Below, piece by piece: positions 16,745 through 24,254 of a stretch of DNA of 44,131 bases (its first letter is position 1; every line of letters begins with the position of its first letter). The DNA comes from Hyphomicrobiales bacterium. GTDB taxonomy: Bacteria > Pseudomonadota > Alphaproteobacteria > Rhizobiales > Xanthobacteraceae. The DNA lies in assembly GCA_013911975.1 (NCBI GenBank), contig JACESF010000031.1, positions 1 through 44,131 of the forward strand. The letters are read 5' to 3'. The notes beneath the pieces were generated by a model. That model saw nothing but the letters and a program-made list of their open reading frames with translations. It ran no database searches and had not been told where the DNA came from. A program made the translations under genes and the position numbers.

Positions 16745-17625
16745 CCAAGCTCACTTCTGAGGTGCGGGTCGCCTGCGCCGAGATCGACATGCTGGGCGAA
16801 TGCCCCATGTGGCACCCCGTGGAAGAGCGCCTCTACTGGGTCGATACGCGCCGACCCGCCTTGCGGCGGCTTGAGGCGGACAACAGCATCACCTCCTGGC
16901 CCATGCCCAGCAATATCGGGTCTTTCGTCTTCCGCAGCCGCAGCGGCATCGTGGCGGGCCTGAAGCAGGGCTTCTGCACGGTGGACCTCGAAACCGGAGA
17001 TGTGGCCACCCTCCTCCATCCCGAGCCGCATCTGGCGGAGAACCGCCTCAATGACGGGCGCTGCGACCGTCGCGGCCGCTTCTGGTGCGGCACGCGCGAT
17101 CCCGGCAACGACAATCCCGGCGGCTCGCTCTATCGGCTGGACCCGGACTTCTCCGTCACCCGCATGGATAGCGGGTTCATCGTCTCCAACGGCATGGCCT
17201 TCAGCCCGGACGACCGGACCCTGGTGTTCGGCGACAGCCGGGGCGACACCATCTGGCAATACGACCTCGACATGGACAGCGGGGCGCTCAGCAACAAGCG
17301 GCTCTATCTGTCCACGGCCGGGCTTCCCTGGCGGGTGGACGGCGCCACCTTCGATGCCGAGGGCTATTATTGGTGCGCGCTGATCGGCCATGGCGCCGTC
17401 GGCCGCTTCGACCCGCTCGGCCGCCTGGACCGCATGGTCCTGCTGCCGGTCACGCACCCCACCATGTGCAATTTCGGCGGGCCGGACCTCGGCACCCTCT
17501 ATGTCACCACATCCTCGGTCCTGGTGCCCGAGGAGGACCGCGCGCGCCAGCCGCTGGCCGGTGCGGTGCTCGCCATCGAGGGGCTGGGGGTGCGCGGCGT
17601 GCGCGAACCCCTGTTCGCGGGATGA
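16741..17625 (+). CDS. SMP-30/gluconolactonase-family lactonase
   Basis: A 294-residue six-bladed beta-propeller, metal-dependent lactonase. The metal-ligand segments are visible: GECPMWHPVEERLYWVD (Glu near residue 20), NRLNDGRCDRRGRFWCGT (Asn near residue 103) and VSNGMAFSPDD with a later WRVDGATFDAEG (Asp). It starts inside the stop of the MaoC gene. Its presence implies a lactone intermediate or side product in the pathway, since many hydroxy dicarboxylic acids cyclise. A sugar-lactone role is possible but no sugar genes are nearby. Confidence 0.88.
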   Translation: MTKLTSEVRVACAEIDMLGECPMWHPVEERLYWVDTRRPALRRLEADNSITSWPMPSNIGSFVFRSRSGIVAGLKQGFCTVDLETGDVATLLHPEPHLAENRLNDGRCDRRGRFWCGTRDPGNDNPGGSLYRLDPDFSVTRMDSGFIVSNGMAFSPDDRTLVFGDSRGDTIWQYDLDMDSGALSNKRLYLSTAGLPWRVDGATFDAEGYYWCALIGHGAVGRFDPLGRLDRMVLLPVTHPTMCNFGGPDLGTLYVTTSSVLVPEEDRARQPLAGAVLAIEGLGVRGVREPLFAG

Positions 17626-17694
17626 GACACGCCCGCATGCCGCTTCCCGATCCGCTTTTCCGCCGGGGCCACCCCGCCGCAGCCGGAGCCGACT

Positions 17695-18660
17695 ATGCCT
17701 AGCTTCCCGAAATTCGTTCAGATCAACGAGGAAGGCCCGCGCGAGGGCTTCCAGATCGAGAAGGGGCCGATCCCCACCGATCGCAAGATCGCCCTCATCG
17801 ATGCCCTCTCCGAGACCGGGCTCTCGCAGATCCAGACCGTGTCCTACGTCAATCCGGCCCGCGTGCCGGGCATGGCGGATGCCGAGGCGGTGGTGGCCGG
17901 TTTCACCGCGAAGCCGGGCGTGCGCTATACGGGCCTGTGGCTCAACGACAAGGGCCTGCTGCGGGCCATCGCGAGCGGCAAGCTGTTCGTGCGCGGCTCC
18001 ATCTCCCTCACGGCCTCCGAGGCGTTCCTCCAGCGCAACCAGCAGCGCACCATGGAACAGAACATCGCCGCCCAGGACGGCATGGTGGCGATCTTCAAGG
18101 CTAATGGCGTGACCGTGGACCGGGGCGCGATCATGGCCGCGTTCGGCTGCAATTATCAGGGCGAGATCACGCCCGCCGACGTGCTCCGGCAGGTGGAAGC
18201 TATCCTGGAGGTGGCGGGCCGTCACGACCTGCCCATTTCCATCGTCTCCCTGGCGGACACCATGGGCTGGGCGACGCCGGACAAGATCCGCCGCACCGTG
18301 GGCGCGGTGCGCGAGCGCCATCCCGACCTGCGCATCGCCCTGCATCTGCACGACACGCGCGGCATGGGGATCGCCAATGCTTATGCCGGCCTTGAAATGG
18401 GCGTCGATACATTCGACGCGGCGGTCGCCGGTCTCGGCGGGTGCCCGTTCGCGGCCAATGCGGGCGCGGCCGGGAATGTCTGCACGGAGGACCTGGTCTT
18501 CATGCTGCACGAAATGGGCATCGAAACCGGTATCGACCTGGAACGGCTGAACGACGCCGCGCGCCTCGCGGAAGACATTGTGGGCCATCCCCTCCCCGGC
18601 AGCGTGAAGATCGGCGGGAGCCTCACGGCGCTCCGCCAGCGCATCGCCGGCCACGCCTGA
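17695..18660 (+). CDS. HMG-CoA lyase-like enzyme (DRE-TIM family)
   Basis: A 321-residue TIM-barrel lyase that cleaves a 3-hydroxyacyl-CoA by retro-aldol chemistry. [16 protein letters not shown] supplies two metal-binding histidines. The glycine-rich GLGGCPFA stretch followed by [12 protein letters not shown] is the HMG-CoA lyase signature with its active cysteine. The family's usual DGLQ/DGPR start motif is replaced by [10 protein letters not shown], keeping the Arg. The substrate may therefore differ from HMG-CoA; a citramalyl-CoA-like ester is an inference. A GGAG ribosome site precedes the ATG. Confidence 0.87.
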   Translation: MPSFPKFVQINEEGPREGFQIEKGPIPTDRKIALIDALSETGLSQIQTVSYVNPARVPGMADAEAVVAGFTAKPGVRYTGLWLNDKGLLRAIASGKLFVRGSISLTASEAFLQRNQQRTMEQNIAAQDGMVAIFKANGVTVDRGAIMAAFGCNYQGEITPADVLRQVEAILEVAGRHDLPISIVSLADTMGWATPDKIRRTVGAVRERHPDLRIALHLHDTRGMGIANAYAGLEMGVDTFDAAVAGLGGCPFAANAGAAGNVCTEDLVFMLHEMGIETGIDLERLNDAARLAEDIVGHPLPGSVKIGGSLTALRQRIAGHA

Positions 18661-18670
18661 GGAGGCCCCG

Positions 18671-19495
18671 ATGGACCCGTCGAACGCAGCCCTCCACGCA
18701 CCGGCCAACGCCTTCAAGCGCCAGCTCTATTCGGGACAGCCGCAGATCGGCCTGTGGGCCGGCCTCGCGGATGCCTATGTCACCGAACTGCTCGCCACCG
18801 CCGGCTTTCACTGGCTGCTGGTGGACGCCGAGCACGCCCCCAACGACCTGCGCTCCATCCTCGGGCAGCTCCAGGCCATCGCCCCCTATGCCAGCGCAGC
18901 GGTGGTTCGCCCGCCGGTGGGCGAAACCTGGATGATCAAGCGCCTGCTGGATATCGGCGCGCAGTCGCTGCTGATCCCCATGGTGGAGAGCGCGGCGCAG
19001 GCCGAGGCACTGGTGGCGGCCACCCGCTTTCCGCCCCACGGCGTGCGCGGCGTCGGGCTCGCTTTGGCCCGCGCCTCCGCCTTCAACGCGCGGACCCGCT
19101 ATATGGACAGCGCCAGCGCGGAAATTTGCCTGCTGGTGCAGGTGGAATCCGCCCTCGGCCTGGAGAATATCGAGGCCATCGCGAAGGTGGACGGCATCGA
19201 CGGCATCTTCATCGGCCCCGCCGATCTGGCCGCATCCCTGGGACATCCCGGCAATCCCGCTCACCCGGACGTCCAGGGCACCATCGATGACGCCCTGCGC
19301 CGCATTCAGGCGGCCGGAAACCGGGCGGGCATCCTGACCTCCGATAACAAGCTGGCGCAGCACTATCTCGATCTGGGCGCCAGCTTCGTCGCCGTGGGCA
19401 CCGACGTCACCTTGCTCGCCAATGCGGCTCGGACCCTCGCGGCGCGGTTCGGCTGCCGGCCGGAGACCGCGCCCGCACCGGCCGGCCCCTACTGA
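18671..19495 (+). CDS. HpcH/HpaI-family aldolase
   Basis: A 274-residue class II aldolase/citrate-lyase-like TIM barrel. [15 protein letters not shown] carries the substrate-binding start. [36 protein letters not shown] carries the metal-binding Glu and Asp. Members cleave 4-hydroxy-2-oxo acids to pyruvate plus an aldehyde, and related proteins cleave malyl-CoA or citramalyl-CoA. A GAGGAGG ribosome site lies ten bases after the stop of the lyase gene, so the two cleavage enzymes are made together. Which one carries out the main C-C cleavage cannot be told from sequence. Confidence 0.9.
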   Translation: MDPSNAALHAPANAFKRQLYSGQPQIGLWAGLADAYVTELLATAGFHWLLVDAEHAPNDLRSILGQLQAIAPYASAAVVRPPVGETWMIKRLLDIGAQSLLIPMVESAAQAEALVAATRFPPHGVRGVGLALARASAFNARTRYMDSASAEICLLVQVESALGLENIEAIAKVDGIDGIFIGPADLAASLGHPGNPAHPDVQGTIDDALRRIQAAGNRAGILTSDNKLAQHYLDLGASFVAVGTDVTLLANAARTLAARFGCRPETAPAPAGPY

Positions 19496-19560
19496 AACAC
19501 CCGATGCCGATGCGCCGCAGGCCCATCGCGCGCCGTTCGAATAACAGGGAGGAGAAACAC

Positions 19561-20535
19561 ATGATGAAAAAGACGCTACTGACCGCCGTGACGGCGGGCG
19601 CCATGGCCCTGGGTCTGCTGGCGCCCTCGGCCCAGGCCGCCGGCTATCCCGACAAGGCGGTGAAGATCATCGTTCCGTTCGCCCCCGGCGGCCTCACGGA
19701 CATTCTCGCCCGCATCATCGCCCAGCGCCTTCAGGAGCGCAGCGGGCAGCCCTTCGTGGTGGATAACCGGCCCGGCGCGGGCGGCAATACCGGCATGGAA
19801 GCGGTCGCCCGCTCGGCGCCCGATGGCTACACGCTCGGCATGATCATCACCTCCCATGCCATCAACATGACCATGCCGCCGAAGCCCAATTACGACGTGG
19901 TCAAGGACCTCACGCCCATCTCGATCCTGACCCTGTCCAACAATGTGCTGGTGGTGAACAACAAGCTGCCGGTGAACTCCGTCAAGGAGCTGATCGCCTA
20001 CGGCAAGGAGAAGGATCGCAACCTGACCTTCGCCTCCTCCGGCAACGGCACGACGCCGCATCTGTCGGGCGAATTGTTCAAGCAGATGACCGGCGTGAAC
20101 ATGACCCACATCCCCTATCGCGGCGCGGGCCCGGCCATGGTGGATGTGATCGGCGGGAACGTGCCCATCATGTTCGACGCCATCTCCACCGCCGAGCCGC
20201 ACATCCGCAGCGGAGCCGTGCGCGCCCTGGCGGTGACGGGCATCGAGCGGTCCCCGCTTCTGCCCAACGTGCCCACCATGGAAGAGGCCGGCCTGAAGGG
20301 CTATCGCATCGATGGCTGGCTGGGCCTCGTGGCCCCCGCCGGGACGCCCACGGCCGCGCTCCAGTGGCTCTCGGCCCAGACCACGGAAATCATGAGCGAC
20401 CCCGAGGTCCAGAAGAAGCTCATCGATCAGGGCATGATCGTCGCGAACTATACCGGTCAGGCCGCGAGCGACTTCATCGCCAATGAAGTCAAGAAGTGGA
20501 ATTCCATCGTCGTGAACAGCGGGGCGAGCCAATGA
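19561..20535 (+). CDS. Bug-family (TctC-like) periplasmic solute-binding protein
   Basis: 324 residues beginning with a Sec signal (KKTLLTAVTAGAMALGLLAPSAQA, cut before AGYPDKAVKII). VPFAPGGLTDILARIIAQ and VDNRPGAGGNTGMEAVARSAPDGYT are the hallmark Bug motifs binding carboxylates. The ATG follows GGGAGGAGAAACAC. Bug proteins normally feed TctA/TctB permeases, but none is encoded in the window. This one either uses permeases encoded elsewhere or acts as a sensor. It points to an imported organic acid as substrate of the cluster. Confidence 0.93.
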   Translation: MMKKTLLTAVTAGAMALGLLAPSAQAAGYPDKAVKIIVPFAPGGLTDILARIIAQRLQERSGQPFVVDNRPGAGGNTGMEAVARSAPDGYTLGMIITSHAINMTMPPKPNYDVVKDLTPISILTLSNNVLVVNNKLPVNSVKELIAYGKEKDRNLTFASSGNGTTPHLSGELFKQMTGVNMTHIPYRGAGPAMVDVIGGNVPIMFDAISTAEPHIRSGAVRALAVTGIERSPLLPNVPTMEEAGLKGYRIDGWLGLVAPAGTPTAALQWLSAQTTEIMSDPEVQKKLIDQGMIVANYTGQAASDFIANEVKKWNSIVVNSGASQ

Positions 20536-21923
20536 CAACCGCGCTGATCCCCCCTGCCGCGACGCGCCTCGGCGCGGATCTCGCGCGCTTCGCGGATGCC
20601 GACTTCGCGCCGGCCGTCTGGGAGAAGGCCAAGGCCTGCCTTCTGGATTCCGTCGGCCTCGCGGCCATCGCCCGCGAGGAGAACACCACCCGCGCCATGG
20701 CCGATCTCGTCTCGCCCGCCGCCCCGGGAGCGGCGGCGGGACGCATCTGGCCCTATGGAAAGCGCGCGCCGCTATCGGAGGCGGTCACCGCCAACGCGGT
20801 CGCGGTTCACGGCCATTTCCACGATGATTCCGACCCCGCCTCCTGGTGCCATCCCGGTTCGCTGATCGCCCCCGTGGCCCTGGGCCTGGCGGAGGCCAAC
20901 GGCGCCTCCGTCGGCACGGCCCTGCGCGGGCTCATCGCGGGCTATTCCGTGCTCAACTGGCTGGGCGACAAGGAGCATGTGGCCCATGCCCTGATCCAGC
21001 GGGGCGTGCGCACCAGCCCGTGCTTCGGCACCATCGGCGCCGCCGCGGCGGCCTCGGTCTGTCTCGGCCTCGACGCGGTCCAGAGCGCCAATGCCATCTC
21101 CATCGCCGCCAGCATCACCGGGGGCACCCTGGCGCCCCTGCGCGCCGGATCGGACGAATGGCGGGTGCAGAATGCGCAGGCCGCCCGGGGCGGGTTGCTG
21201 GCGGCCCAACTGGCGCAGCGCGGCGTGGTGGGCGCGGCCGGCGCCCTCGAAGGGCCGAAGGGGCTGCTCCAGGCCCTGGCCGGGCTTTCCGACATCCCCG
21301 AGGGCTGGCAATCGCCCCTAAGGGAAGAGGCGATTCTGGACATCTACGCCAAGCCCTGGGCGACGCTGGGCGACAACATGGCAGCCGTCCGCGCGGCCCG
21401 CCTTATGGTAGAAGACGGCATCGATCCCGCCGCGATAACCTCCGTGGAGGTCTATATCTGGCGGGCCTTCTTCGACTATCCTGGCACGTCGTATCGGGGC
21501 CCGTTCGACCTGCCGGTGCAAGCGCTCGCCAGCACCGCCTTCGCCACCGCCGCCATGCTGATGCTGGGCGATCTCGAATATGACGTCTCCCTCGACCAGC
21601 GCACCAATCCGGCCCTGCTGGACCTGATCGCCAAGACCAAGGTGCTGCCCAGCGACGAGGGCGGGAAGCTGGCCTCCACCCTGACCGTCACGTTCGCGGA
21701 CGGCACATCCCGCACCCGCCGGGCGTCCGAGGCGCCGCGCACCTGGCTTTATCATGACGCCCCCCGCGCCATTGAGGTCCTCGACCGCCGCATGTCGCAG
21801 TGCGGGCACCCGGCCGGCAAGGGCGCGGCCTGCGCCGAGGCCCTGTTCGCGCCCGCAGGAGACGATCTCTCCATGGCCGCCTTCCTTGAGCAATTGGCGC
21901 CCTGGGGCCCGTCTCACCCCTGA
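20532..21923 (+). CDS. MmgE/PrpD-family protein
   Basis: 463 residues overlapping the Bug stop by 4 bases. The family includes 2-methylcitrate dehydratase, cis-aconitate decarboxylase and iminodisuccinate epimerase. The helical N-terminal domain contains KACLLDSVGLAAIA, the HFHDDSDP segment (typical HGHxxDFDD region) and HPGSLIAPVALGLAEANG. These features place it in the family but do not fix the reaction. In a cluster with CoA-transferase, hydratase and lyases, a role in making or isomerising an unsaturated di- or tricarboxylic acid is plausible. Confidence 0.88.
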   Translation: MTTALIPPAATRLGADLARFADADFAPAVWEKAKACLLDSVGLAAIAREENTTRAMADLVSPAAPGAAAGRIWPYGKRAPLSEAVTANAVAVHGHFHDDSDPASWCHPGSLIAPVALGLAEANGASVGTALRGLIAGYSVLNWLGDKEHVAHALIQRGVRTSPCFGTIGAAAAASVCLGLDAVQSANAISIAASITGGTLAPLRAGSDEWRVQNAQAARGGLLAAQLAQRGVVGAAGALEGPKGLLQALAGLSDIPEGWQSPLREEAILDIYAKPWATLGDNMAAVRAARLMVEDGIDPAAITSVEVYIWRAFFDYPGTSYRGPFDLPVQALASTAFATAAMLMLGDLEYDVSLDQRTNPALLDLIAKTKVLPSDEGGKLASTLTVTFADGTSRTRRASEAPRTWLYHDAPRAIEVLDRRMSQCGHPAGKGAACAEALFAPAGDDLSMAAFLEQLAPWGPSHP

Positions 21924-21960
21924 CCCATCGCCTCTAACGTTTTGAAAAAGAACACGTTGT

Positions 21961-21989
21961 CCGACCAGTCCGCATTGCGGGCCGGTCGG
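21961..21989 (+). promoter_or_regulatory. Stem-loop before the acyl-CoA dehydrogenase gene
   Basis: CCGACC (21961-21966) pairs with GGTCGG (21984-21989), and an inner CCGC-ATT-GCGG pairs within it. It lies in the 92-base gap between the MmgE/PrpD stop and the GTG start at 22016. It could lower read-through or stabilise one side of the operon mRNA. No T-run follows. Confidence 0.4.
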
Positions 21990-22015
21990 CGCGTGCCTAA
22001 ACCGAGGACTTCGCC

Positions 22016-23227
22016 GTGCATCACGCCGCCACCACCGACAATGCCTATCGCCTGCCTGACGACATCCAGGAATTCTGCGAGGTCGCCCGCCGGATCGTGC
22101 GGGACGAGCTCCTGCCGCTGGAGCAGGAATATCTCGCCAGCTCCAACCACGCCTATGGCGTCAAGGAGACCATCAACCTGAAGAATGTCTTCGGCCCCAA
22201 GGTGGTGGACCGGCTCACGGACCTGTCCAAGGAGACCGGCCTGTGGAACCTGATGGTGCCGGAGGAGCACGGCGGCGCGGGCCTCTCCATGCTGGCGCAG
22301 GTGGCGATCCTGGAGCAGTTCAACTACACGCCCGTGCCGTTCCCCTTCGCCAATGTTCCCAACATCCTCTATTTCTGCAGCGGCCCGCAGATCGAGAAAT
22401 ATCTGAACCCGGTCATCTCCGGCGAGAAGACCACCTGCTTCGCCCAGACCGAGCCCAATGCAGGCTCCGACCCCGGCGGAATGATGCAGACGCGCGCGGT
22501 GCGCGATGGCGACGGGTGGGTCATCAACGGGACCAAGATGTGGATCTCCATGGCGGCGGAGTCGGACATCATCATGGTCCAGGCCGTCACCGATCCCGAG
22601 AAGCGCCAGCGCGGCGGCATCACCATGTTCCTGGTGGACCGCAACAATCCCGGCGTGAAGATCGAGGAAGGCGGAATCCGCACCTGGCTCGGCCCGAAGC
22701 CGTCCCAATATGTGGTCCATTTCGACAATTGCCGTGTGAAGGACGAAGACGTTCTCGGCGAGGTGGGCGGCGGCTTCTCCATGGGGCAGCGGTGGCTGAC
22801 CATTCACGACCGCCTGCTCCGGGGGCCCTATGCGCTGGGGAAGATGCAGCGCTCCCTCGACATGTCCGTGGAATGGGCGAAGCAGCGCGTCACCTTTGGC
22901 CGCCCCATCGCGGAGCGCCAGGCCATTCAATGGAAGCTGGCCGACATCCATATCGATATCGAAGCCCTGAGGGCGCTCACCTATTCCGTCGCCGCGCGCG
23001 CCGATGCGGGCGAGGACGTGCGGGCCGAGGCGGCGCTCGTGAAGCTGGTCTCGACGGAATGGGGCGCGCGGAGCGTCAACGAGGCCATTCAGATTCACGG
23101 AGCCATGGGCGAGGCGCTGGAACTGCCGCTCACCCTATTCTACCGCTATCTGCGCCACGCGCAGATCGGTGGTGGAACGAGCGAGATCCAGCGTGTCCTC
23201 ATCGCTCGTAAGCTCCTGAAGGGATGA
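22016..23227 (+). CDS. Acyl-CoA dehydrogenase
   Basis: A 403-residue FAD flavoenzyme introducing an alpha,beta double bond into an acyl-CoA. FAQTEPNAGSDPGGMMQTRAVR and WISMAAESDIIMVQA are the FAD-binding signatures, and IQIHGAMGEALELPL and the closing GGGTSEIQRVLIARKLL are typical. The catalytic glutamate that many members have just before GTS (as in YEGTS) is glycine here. The base must lie elsewhere, as in the isovaleryl or ACAD11 groups, or the enzyme may act as a reductase. The start is a GTG after ACCGAGGA. It is the last gene of the catabolic operon. Confidence 0.92.
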   Translation: MHHAATTDNAYRLPDDIQEFCEVARRIVRDELLPLEQEYLASSNHAYGVKETINLKNVFGPKVVDRLTDLSKETGLWNLMVPEEHGGAGLSMLAQVAILEQFNYTPVPFPFANVPNILYFCSGPQIEKYLNPVISGEKTTCFAQTEPNAGSDPGGMMQTRAVRDGDGWVINGTKMWISMAAESDIIMVQAVTDPEKRQRGGITMFLVDRNNPGVKIEEGGIRTWLGPKPSQYVVHFDNCRVKDEDVLGEVGGGFSMGQRWLTIHDRLLRGPYALGKMQRSLDMSVEWAKQRVTFGRPIAERQAIQWKLADIHIDIEALRALTYSVAARADAGEDVRAEAALVKLVSTEWGARSVNEAIQIHGAMGEALELPLTLFYRYLRHAQIGGGTSEIQRVLIARKLLKG

Positions 23228-23355
23228 TCGTAGCCCCCGTCCCATCGCGTTTGGTGGGACGGGGAACTGCATTGCGAAGGAGCGGTAGTCCCGGGCTGCC
23301 GAGGATCACGCATGGGACAGCGGGTTGGCGGTTTGATCCTCAATCGCCATACCGC

Positions 23356-23615
23356 TCAGGATGTCAGCATCCTCCCGGGTGGCCCGTGTTTTTCTGTCAG
23401 GGCGACAAGCTCCGGCCAGGTGTTTAGTCCCGGCATTTGATGGATTGGATTAAGCGTGAACTGTTCCGGCTCTAAAGCCCAGCGTTTGCAGATCCACTCG
23501 CAAGGCGTGAGGCCTTGGAGGGTCTTCAAGCGGTTGCCGAAATTGGAGGCTGAGCGTAGTCCTGAGGTGACGTTCGAGCTGGTTGTGGTTGTCGTAGTGG
23601 GACCTTCTGCTTTTC
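23356..23615 (-). pseudogene. IS481-family transposase, C-terminal remnant
   Basis: On the minus strand, HYDNHNQLERHLRT is followed after a frameshift by NRLKTLQGLTPCEWICKRW, then FTLNPIHQMPGLNT and a stop at 23356-23358. This is the conserved C-terminus of IS481 transposases (RLKTLKGLTPYE, PIHQMPGLNT). The integrase core with its DDE residues is absent, so this is only a tail left by an old insertion just after the catabolic operon. Confidence 0.72.
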
Positions 23616-23838
23616 GGTCACCTCAGGGCGCAAGCGCAGGTCGAGTTATGACCATTTGGTCAGGAGCGGCGAGCGCGGCGCAAAAATCAAAAGTTTTGAG
23701 ACGCTTGGCGGCGTGTGAAAATTCAAGCGGTTACACGTCTCATATCTTAGTCTCGAAATGGCGAGCTCGACGTTGGTGCGGCAGCCGCAGTTGACCCATC
23801 GTGCCCACTCAAGTGCCGCTCTCAGCGGCGTCCGCTTT

Positions 23839-23889
23839 GCGCCCCCATCCCGGCCATTGATCTGGCGACGGGCCGCGACCAAAAAGCGG
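23839..23889. repeat. Dispersed intergenic repeat, copy 1
   Basis: Starts GCGCCCCCATCCCGGCCATT and ends CAAAAAGCGG. A similar 50-base unit lies at 30935-30984, and parts recur near 35030-35120. The whole 23616-24254 stretch has no convincing gene; short open frames there have no family resemblance. Confidence 0.55.
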
Positions 23890-24254
23890 ACATTCGCAGA
23901 TTGGGGCACCACGTCACCGTCGCCACCCATATCGATCGTTACGGCCGATCCCCCGCGACTCTAAAGCCGACGCTAAGTATGTGCGAGCGAATGGGCGCTT
24001 ACCCGTCATCTATGTCCAGGTATAGAATTGCAGCGAAACGCGCGACTGTCGAAACTGGTGAACCGAAAAAGCGGGCATTTACCCGGCTAACCGATCTCGA
24101 CCTTAAAGCGCCCATGGCAGTCGGCATCAAAGACCCTCTTATGAGCATGATCCAATGGTGCCCTTAACACAAGATCTGCAGGGTCGTTTGACGAAAATCG
24201 GATAGACGGGGACGTGCATACCGAGGCTTACTAGCGATGCTAGGGGAGCCCCGC

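Noticed and set aside
16693..18717. A 674-residue open frame on the minus strand across the hydratase, lactonase and lyase genes
   Set aside because: It lies antisense to three well-supported genes, has the repetitive Arg/Ala/His/Gly composition of GC-rich shadow frames, and shows no family motif.
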